Source: Deltaproteobacteria bacterium (lineage in GTDB: Bacteria > Myxococcota > B64-G9). From it: a DNA stretch of 36,427 bases. Below, in pieces: positions 31,356 to 36,427 of the stretch. The stretch spans positions 1 to 36,427 of the forward strand of contig JAUVBB010000009.1 of the NCBI GenBank assembly GCA_030591445.1, given 5' to 3'. The notes beneath the pieces were generated by a model, which was not told the DNA's origin, searched no databases, and saw only the letters and a program-made list of their open reading frames with translations. Position numbers and translations under genes: made by a program. The first letter of the stretch is position 1. The number at the start of each line of letters is the position of its first letter.

Positions 31356-34300
31356 CTAGTTGATAGGGATGAATTTAACCCCGTATCCGACAATTGTGAG
31401 CAGCACGGGGACTGTAACACAAATGGCGGTGATCTTTGGGTAGCGCTTCCATAATAAATATATGGCCGGCAGAATGACCAAGGTGAGCACCGTTGATGAG
31501 ATCAATCCTCCCACCATGGGTGCCGCGATTCTCTTCATAATTCTGGTGCCCGTTTCGGTGCCGAACATGATCGGCAGCAAGCCGATAGTGGTGGTGGCAA
31601 CAGTCATGAGCTTGGGCCGCACCCGATCTACCGCACCCTCTATGATGGCTTGTGTTGTGTCGGCCAATGAATGCAGGCGACCCTCTTTTTGCCAGCGGTG
31701 ATAGGTCTCGTCCAGATAGACCAGCATCACCACCCCGGTTTCCGCGGCCAGTCCCGCCAGGGCGATGAAACCAACCGCTACTGCCACCGAGAGATTATAG
31801 CCCGCAAAGGACATGAGCCAGATACCGCCAACCAAGGCAAAGGGGAGGGTACCCATGACGATTAGACTTTCGGTGACGTTTCGACAGTGCATGAATAGAA
31901 GCAAAAAGATAATGGCGAGGGTCAGAGGGACCACAATCGCGAGTTTTTCTTGGGCTCGTTCCATGTACTTGTATTGGCCGGACCACTCGATATCTACCCC
32001 TTTGGGCCGCTCTATTTGGTCGGCCACGGCTTGCTTGGCTTTCTTTACGTAACCGCCCACATCCGAGGTTTTGAGATCGACAAAAATCCAGGCGGTTCTG
32101 CGGGCATTTTCACTCTTGATGGCGGGCGCCCCTTTGACGATTTTGATGTCGGCCACTTGGATCAGGGGCACCGCATGGCCCATTGGCGTGGGCACGGCCA
32201 CTCGTTTCAACTTTTCAATGTTGGACCGGAGCTCTCGGGGATAGCGCACGTTTATGGGGTAGCGTTCCAGACCCTCTACCGTCCAGCTTACGTTCATCCC
32301 ACCAATGGCACTACGAATCACATCCTGTACATCCGCCACCGTGAGTCCAAAACGAGCCGCATCTTTTCTCCTAACCTGGATGTCGATAAAGTTGCCGCCC
32401 ACCACTCGCTCGGAATAGGCCGAGAGGGTATCGGGTAATTCCCGCAGCACTGCCTCGATTCTTTCCCCCAGATCCGACAACTGTTGGAGATCACTGCCCA
32501 TCAGTTTAATACCTACCGGCGTCTTGATGCCGGTGGCCAGCATGTCGATCCGGGTCTTGATGGGCATGGTCCAGGCATTGGTCAAGCCGGGGAACTGAAC
32601 CATCCGGTCGAGTTCTTTGATGATGTCTTCAATGGTCTTTCCCGGTGGCCATTGGTCTTTCGATTTCAAGATGATGGTGGTCTCGATCATGGACAAGGGG
32701 GCCGGGTCGGTCGCGGTTTCGGCGCGGCCGATTTTGCCCAGAACGTGCTCCACTTGTGGGTGACTTTTGATGATCTTATCTGTTTGTTGCAAGAGCTCTT
32801 TGGCCTTGGTAATGCTGATGCCAGGGGGCGTGGTGGGCATATAAAGCAGATCGCCCTCGTTGAGCGGGGGCATGAACTCTGATCCCAGCTTACTGTATGG
32901 ATAAATGGTGGCAACAATAAGGATCAGCGCAGTCGCCAGGGTCCAGAGTGGAAAGCGCAAAACGGTTCTGATGACCGGGCGATAGATCCAGATAAAAAAG
33001 CGACTGATAGGATTCTTGGCTTCGGGTAAAATCTTGCCGCGCACAAAGAAGAACATCAGCACCGGGATAATGGTGATGGCCAGCACCGCCGAGGAGGCCA
33101 TGGCGAAAGTCTTGGCAAAGGCCAGCGGCGTGAACAAGCGGCCTTCTTGTTGTTCGAGTGTGAACACGGGCAGAAAACTGACGGTTACGATCAAGAGCGA
33201 GAAAAAGAGCGCCGGTCCCACCTCTTTGGATGCCCGCATCACGAGCTCACTTTGGCTGAGCCCGCCATCTCTTTCTTTGTGTTTGTGCATATTTTCGACC
33301 ATGACCACCGACGCATCCACCATGACCCCGATGGCGATGGCGATACCGCCCAGGCTCATGATGTTGGCATTGATGCCCAGAAGTTTCATGACCCCGAAGC
33401 TCATCAGGATTCCTACCGGCAGGGTGAACAATGCGACAAAGGCCGATCGAAAGTGGAGCAAAAAGAGAATGATGATGAGCGCAACCACGATCATTTCTTC
33501 GCTGAGTTTGTTTTTCAAGGTATCGATGGCCCTAAGGATGAGGCCGGATCGATCATAAGAGGTATGGACCTCTACTCCCTCGGGAAGCCCGGGCTTGAGT
33601 TCCTCGAGGCGATCTTTGACTCTCTTGATGACTTCCAGCGCGTTTTCGCCGTAGCGGATAATGACAATGCCGGACACGGCTTCTCCTTCTCCATTCATTT
33701 CGATGATGCCGCGCCTGATTTCCGGCCCAATTTGGATGTTGGCTAACTGGGAGAGCATGATCGGAGTGTGGGTATCCTTATCGACTCCCACCGGCACGTT
33801 TTCCAAATCCTCAATGGAGCTGATATATCCCTTGCCTCTGACCATAAATTCGGTCTCGCCCATTTCGAGCAGCCGGCCGCCGACATCGATGTTCGAGCGT
33901 TTGATGGCTTTGTTTACCGCCTGAAGACTTACACCGTATGCCCGCAACTTCTCTGGGTCTACCTCGACCTGATACTGCTTTACATAGCCGCCGGCCGATG
34001 CCACTTCGGCCACCCCTTTGATGCCCATCAAGGCATAGCGAAGGTACCAATCTTGAATCGAGCGTAACTGGGCCAGATCGTGTTGGTCCGATATCAGCGA
34101 GTACATGTATACCCAGCCGACTCCGGTTGCGTCTGGTCCGAGCTGCGGGGTGATGCCTTGCGGGAGTCGTCCTTGCACGAAGTTCAGGTACTCGAGTACC
34201 CGAGAACGGGCCCAGTAAAGATCGGTGCCATCTTCAAAGATGATGTACACCATGGAAAACCCGAAGAAAGAATATCCCCGCACGGTCTGCGCATAGGGAA

Positions 34301-34526
34301 CCGAGAGCATGGCGGTGGTAAGGGGATAGGTGACCTGATCTTCCACCACCTGGGGCGCTTGACCCGGGTACTTGGTAAAGACAATGACTTGCACATCGGA
34401 GAGATCGGGAATGGCATCCACGGGGGTGTTGAGCATGGCCCAAAGGCCGCCCACAATCACGATGGCTGTGACGATGATGACAAAGAATCGATTCTTGACG
34501 CTGCCTTCAATTATTTTTTCGATCAT
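31356..34526 (-). CDS. cusA: Heavy-metal RND efflux pump inner-membrane protein, CusA type (Cu/Ag)
   Basis: The 1056-residue RND transporter exports monovalent copper or silver from the periplasm and cytoplasm using the proton gradient. Two sets of membrane helices flank large periplasmic domains. Proton-relay residues appear in IGVMVDASVVMVEN, LAAETGVVML and VRPKLMTVATTT. The three metal-site methionines known from E. coli CusA have equivalents: Met552 (SEFMPPLNEG), Met613 (PLSMIETTI) and Met662 (RIDMLATGIKTP), so Cu/Ag rather than Zn/Co/Cd is predicted. Length is normal. GGGAG seven bases before the ATG is the ribosome binding site. It follows the cusB-like gene by 22 bases. Confidence 0.95.
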   Translation of the reverse strand: MIEKIIEGSVKNRFFVIIVTAIVIVGGLWAMLNTPVDAIPDLSDVQVIVFTKYPGQAPQVVEDQVTYPLTTAMLSVPYAQTVRGYSFFGFSMVYIIFEDGTDLYWARSRVLEYLNFVQGRLPQGITPQLGPDATGVGWVYMYSLISDQHDLAQLRSIQDWYLRYALMGIKGVAEVASAGGYVKQYQVEVDPEKLRAYGVSLQAVNKAIKRSNIDVGGRLLEMGETEFMVRGKGYISSIEDLENVPVGVDKDTHTPIMLSQLANIQIGPEIRRGIIEMNGEGEAVSGIVIIRYGENALEVIKRVKDRLEELKPGLPEGVEVHTSYDRSGLILRAIDTLKNKLSEEMIVVALIIILFLLHFRSAFVALFTLPVGILMSFGVMKLLGINANIMSLGGIAIAIGVMVDASVVMVENMHKHKERDGGLSQSELVMRASKEVGPALFFSLLIVTVSFLPVFTLEQQEGRLFTPLAFAKTFAMASSAVLAITIIPVLMFFFVRGKILPEAKNPISRFFIWIYRPVIRTVLRFPLWTLATALILIVATIYPYSKLGSEFMPPLNEGDLLYMPTTPPGISITKAKELLQQTDKIIKSHPQVEHVLGKIGRAETATDPAPLSMIETTIILKSKDQWPPGKTIEDIIKELDRMVQFPGLTNAWTMPIKTRIDMLATGIKTPVGIKLMGSDLQQLSDLGERIEAVLRELPDTLSAYSERVVGGNFIDIQVRRKDAARFGLTVADVQDVIRSAIGGMNVSWTVEGLERYPINVRYPRELRSNIEKLKRVAVPTPMGHAVPLIQVADIKIVKGAPAIKSENARRTAWIFVDLKTSDVGGYVKKAKQAVADQIERPKGVDIEWSGQYKYMERAQEKLAIVVPLTLAIIFLLLFMHCRNVTESLIVMGTLPFALVGGIWLMSFAGYNLSVAVAVGFIALAGLAAETGVVMLVYLDETYHRWQKEGRLHSLADTTQAIIEGAVDRVRPKLMTVATTTIGLLPIMFGTETGTRIMKRIAAPMVGGLISSTVLTLVILPAIYLLWKRYPKITAICVTVPVLLTIVGYGVKFIPIN

Positions 34527-34548
34527 GGCGCGACTCCCTAATCACCAA

Positions 34549-35823
34549 TCATTTCTTTTTTTCTACCAAGTCCATGCCGCAGATGGGGCAAGATCCCGGA
34601 CCTTCCTGCACAATGTTGGGATGCATGCCACAGGTCCAGTAGCTGCTGGCATGGCTGTCTTCTTCGTGACTGTGTTCTGTAGCCGAGGTCTGCGGACCGG
34701 TCCTTTTGGCCTGGAGTCTGGCGGCCAGTAATTTCTGTACCGCTTCTTGCAGTTGGGACTCGGAATCAAGCAGGAATTGACCGGAGGTAACGACGATTTC
34801 ACCTTCCTGCAAGCCTGACAGTACTTCGCTGGTCTGCTCATCGCCGGTAAGCCCGGTCACAATCTCACGCGGTTCGTATCTGCCGATTTGCTTGCTTACG
34901 AATACCAGTTGCCGCTCGCCGGAATGAAGGATGGCCTCGGTGGGAATGGCCAGCACGTTGTCCTTTCGCTGCGCCTCGATGCGTACGGTGGTGAACATGC
35001 CGGGCTTGAGTCCCAAGCCGGGGTTGGCAAACTCGAGGCGCACCTTCAGCGTTCGACTCTTCTTGTTCAAGGTTGGATAGATGTAGTTTACTGCGCCTTG
35101 AAAGCTCCGGCCGCGTTGAAAGGACAGTTCCATGGTGGTTTTCTGCCCCACCCGGATCCAGGGCGCGTCGAACTCGTAGACTTCGGCATTGACCCAGATT
35201 TTTTTCAGGTTACCGATGCGGTACAAGTCGCTGCCGGCTTTGATGCGGGCTCCGGCCACCACGTTCTTGTGCAGAATGTAGCCGGCACGGGGCGCGCGAA
35301 TCAGTAGGGCCCGGTTCACGTTTTGTTCGGCCACAATCCGATTCAGGACCGATCGGGGAATGCCCCAGAGCAGGATACGATCGGCGGCCGCCTGGCTGAG
35401 ATCGCTGTTTTTGCCGCTGGTGTTATAGGCCAGCAAATATTCTTTCTGCGCCGAGACCAGTTCGGGAGAATAAATGGAGAACAAGGCCTGCCCTTTTTTG
35501 ACCTCCTGGCCGGTCTGGTCCGCGTAGATCTTTTCGATCCAGCCGGAGAAGCGAAGATTGACCACGGATAACTGGTCCTCGGCCACTTCCACCTCGCCAA
35601 TGGTGCGTATTTTACGCGAGATCGACCCCCGCTTTACCTCGACCACGCGCACGCCCATGTTTTGAACCATAACCGGATCGATTTTGATGATTCCAGCCGA
35701 TGAGCCTCCGCCTTGTTGGGCGGCGGCGCTTGGGATCTGTTGGCTGCCAAAGCCGGCAATGACGGCTAACGTTGCGCCCAGGACAACTATGGCCAGCTTC
35801 GATAGTTTTTGGCTTTGGTTCAT
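34549..35823 (-). CDS. cusB: Periplasmic adaptor of the Cu/Ag efflux system, CusB type, with C-terminal metal-binding domain
   Basis: The 424-residue adaptor links CusA with the outer-membrane channel. An N-terminal signal region (LAIVVLGATLAVIAGFGSQQ) is followed by barrel-sandwich and alpha-hairpin segments (KGQALFSIYSPELVSAQKEY, RAPRAGYILHKNVVAGARIK) and the beta-barrel ANPGLGLKPGMFTTVRIEAQ. After a His/Glu-rich linker, the last ~30 residues are a heavy-metal-binding domain, YWTCGMHPNIVQEGPGSCPI...CGMDLV, with two CGM/CPICGM motifs. That domain is usually at the N-terminus of such adaptors, or on P-type ATPases, so its position is notable. GAGGTG precedes the ATG. The cusC-like gene ends nine bases upstream. 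Confidence 0.93.
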   Translation of the reverse strand: MNQSQKLSKLAIVVLGATLAVIAGFGSQQIPSAAAQQGGGSSAGIIKIDPVMVQNMGVRVVEVKRGSISRKIRTIGEVEVAEDQLSVVNLRFSGWIEKIYADQTGQEVKKGQALFSIYSPELVSAQKEYLLAYNTSGKNSDLSQAAADRILLWGIPRSVLNRIVAEQNVNRALLIRAPRAGYILHKNVVAGARIKAGSDLYRIGNLKKIWVNAEVYEFDAPWIRVGQKTTMELSFQRGRSFQGAVNYIYPTLNKKSRTLKVRLEFANPGLGLKPGMFTTVRIEAQRKDNVLAIPTEAILHSGERQLVFVSKQIGRYEPREIVTGLTGDEQTSEVLSGLQEGEIVVTSGQFLLDSESQLQEAVQKLLAARLQAKRTGPQTSATEHSHEEDSHASSYWTCGMHPNIVQEGPGSCPICGMDLVEKKK

Positions 35824-35832
35824 ATCCGCACC

Positions 35833-36427
35833 TCACTGGGTGTTATTGGGTAAGCGAGTACCGACTTCTAATTCCACTCGCACTTGTTCCATTTGCGTGC
35901 TTGCCTCGGCAATTTGTATGGCCCGATCGAACTCCAACAATTGAAGTTCTGCTTGGAAGAGGGAGGTAAAGTCAGCCCGGTCGGTTCGATAGGCTGACAG
36001 GGTAGCCTTCAGTGTCATGTCCGCTTCAGGAACGAGAACTCCGCGGTAGGTGCTTGCCTTCTGGGCTGCCCGTTCCCAGGATGCCAATGCGCTTTCTAAG
36101 GCGGCCTGGATCTGGTCCAGCTTTGATCGTCTCGCCTCATCGGCGGCACCGGCATTGGCCAGGTGCTCGGCCGCCTTGGCTTGATAACGGTTGGTGTAGT
36201 CGAGTGGCAGCGGAACCGCCAAGCCAATACTGAAGAAATCCGCACCAGGGTCGGCACCAGCGGGTGTGCGAATGCGGTAGCCCGCCCAAACCGTAATATC
36301 CGGCCAGCGTTCGTAAGCCACTGCGTCCGCGGTCTTACGATGCCAATCAGACCTTGCCTGGGGCTGCATAAGGAGCGGACTGTATTGCGCGGCTAGATGC
36401 ATCAAAGCCGCCAAGTCCAACCCACGC
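35833..36427 (-). CDS. cusC: Outer-membrane channel of the TolC family, CusC-like (N-terminus outside window)
   Basis: The frame is open to the right edge of the window, so the N-terminal part is missing. About 198 residues are visible. They show the second half of a TolC-type protein: YERWPDITVWAGYRIRTP, FFSIGLAVPLPLDYTNRYQA, a long helical hairpin (AKAAEHLANAGAADEARRSK, LDQIQAALESALASWERAAQ) and the closing helices FTSLFQAELQLLEFDRAIQI. It should form the outer-membrane tunnel of the CusCBA pump. It ends nine bases before cusB. The promoter and any regulator site of this operon must lie beyond the window. Confidence 0.85.
   Translation of the reverse strand, partial: RGLDLAALMHLAAQYSPLLMQPQARSDWHRKTADAVAYERWPDITVWAGYRIRTPAGADPGADFFSIGLAVPLPLDYTNRYQAKAAEHLANAGAADEARRSKLDQIQAALESALASWERAAQKASTYRGVLVPEADMTLKATLSAYRTDRADFTSLFQAELQLLEFDRAIQIAEASTQMEQVRVELEVGTRLPNNTQ

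Noticed and set aside
33147-33746. 199-residue + strand frame inside cusA
   Set aside because: Antisense shadow, His/Asp-rich, no start signal; cusA is fully supported.

Overview
The window (about 36.4 kb, mostly GC-rich) looks like chromosomal DNA from a Gram-negative bacterium of the former Deltaproteobacteria. A Myxococcota or Bradymonadota-like lineage is the best guess. Supporting signs are the lysM-like/dprA/topA/trmFO gene order, several exported proteins with PPC, FG-GAP or CARDB modules, a TIGR02265/DUF2378-type protein, a 42-residue TPR lipoprotein, an outer-membrane barrel and an RND tripartite efflux system. The assignment rests on gene content only and is not firm.

Region 1 (1-9543, + strand) is a tightly packed housekeeping block. 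It holds the 3' end of a probable LysM-type protein, dprA, topA, trmFO, an RlmI-type 23S rRNA methyltransferase, a YfiH/PgeF-family protein, an exported PPC-repeat protein and a DUF2085 membrane protein. Several stop and start codons overlap as ATGA, so most of it probably forms one operon for DNA and RNA maintenance with a cell-envelope tail.

Region 2 (9540-15351) carries a very large FG-GAP/CARDB probable lipoprotein (- strand), a small zinc-ribbon protein (+) and an ArnT-like GT39 membrane glycosyltransferase (-).

Region 3 (15352-19069, + strand) starts with a cluster of REP-like inverted repeats. One repeat arm contains the probable start codon of an outer-membrane barrel gene. Next comes a four-gene module: ECF sigma factor, zinc anti-sigma factor, small exported leucine-rich protein and DUF3106 protein. 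The anti-sigma tail and the small exported protein share a leucine-rich motif.

Region 4 (19070-24568) is accessory and repeat-rich. It contains a TPR lipoprotein followed by a truncated copy of its own 5' end, two copies (plus one weaker fragment) of an AAAATAACCTCCGTCC-type repeat, tandem and inverted short repeats, gene fragments, a small unknown protein, a lipoprotein and the TIGR02265-type protein. It also has a structured tRNA-like RNA candidate ending at an intrinsic terminator, and an AT-rich stretch with a nested hairpin. This is the part most shaped by decayed mobile or repetitive DNA.

Region 5 (24569-28168) has a secreted lipoprotein nuclease (endonuclease I domain fused to a duplicated beta-sandwich module) and a convergent PuuA-like glutamine synthetase family gene with a reassigned GTG start.

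Region 6 (28255-36427, - strand) is a copper/silver efflux operon read from right to left: partial cusC-like, cusB-like (metal-binding domain at the C-terminus), cusA (all three specificity methionines present), a stand-alone DUF3347 protein, a sigma-54 response regulator and its histidine kinase. The likely logic is metal sensing by the kinase and regulator, which drive the CusCBA pump, with the DUF3347 protein as a periplasmic metal-binding helper.

No rRNA gene, complete tRNA, CRISPR array or intact transposase was seen.
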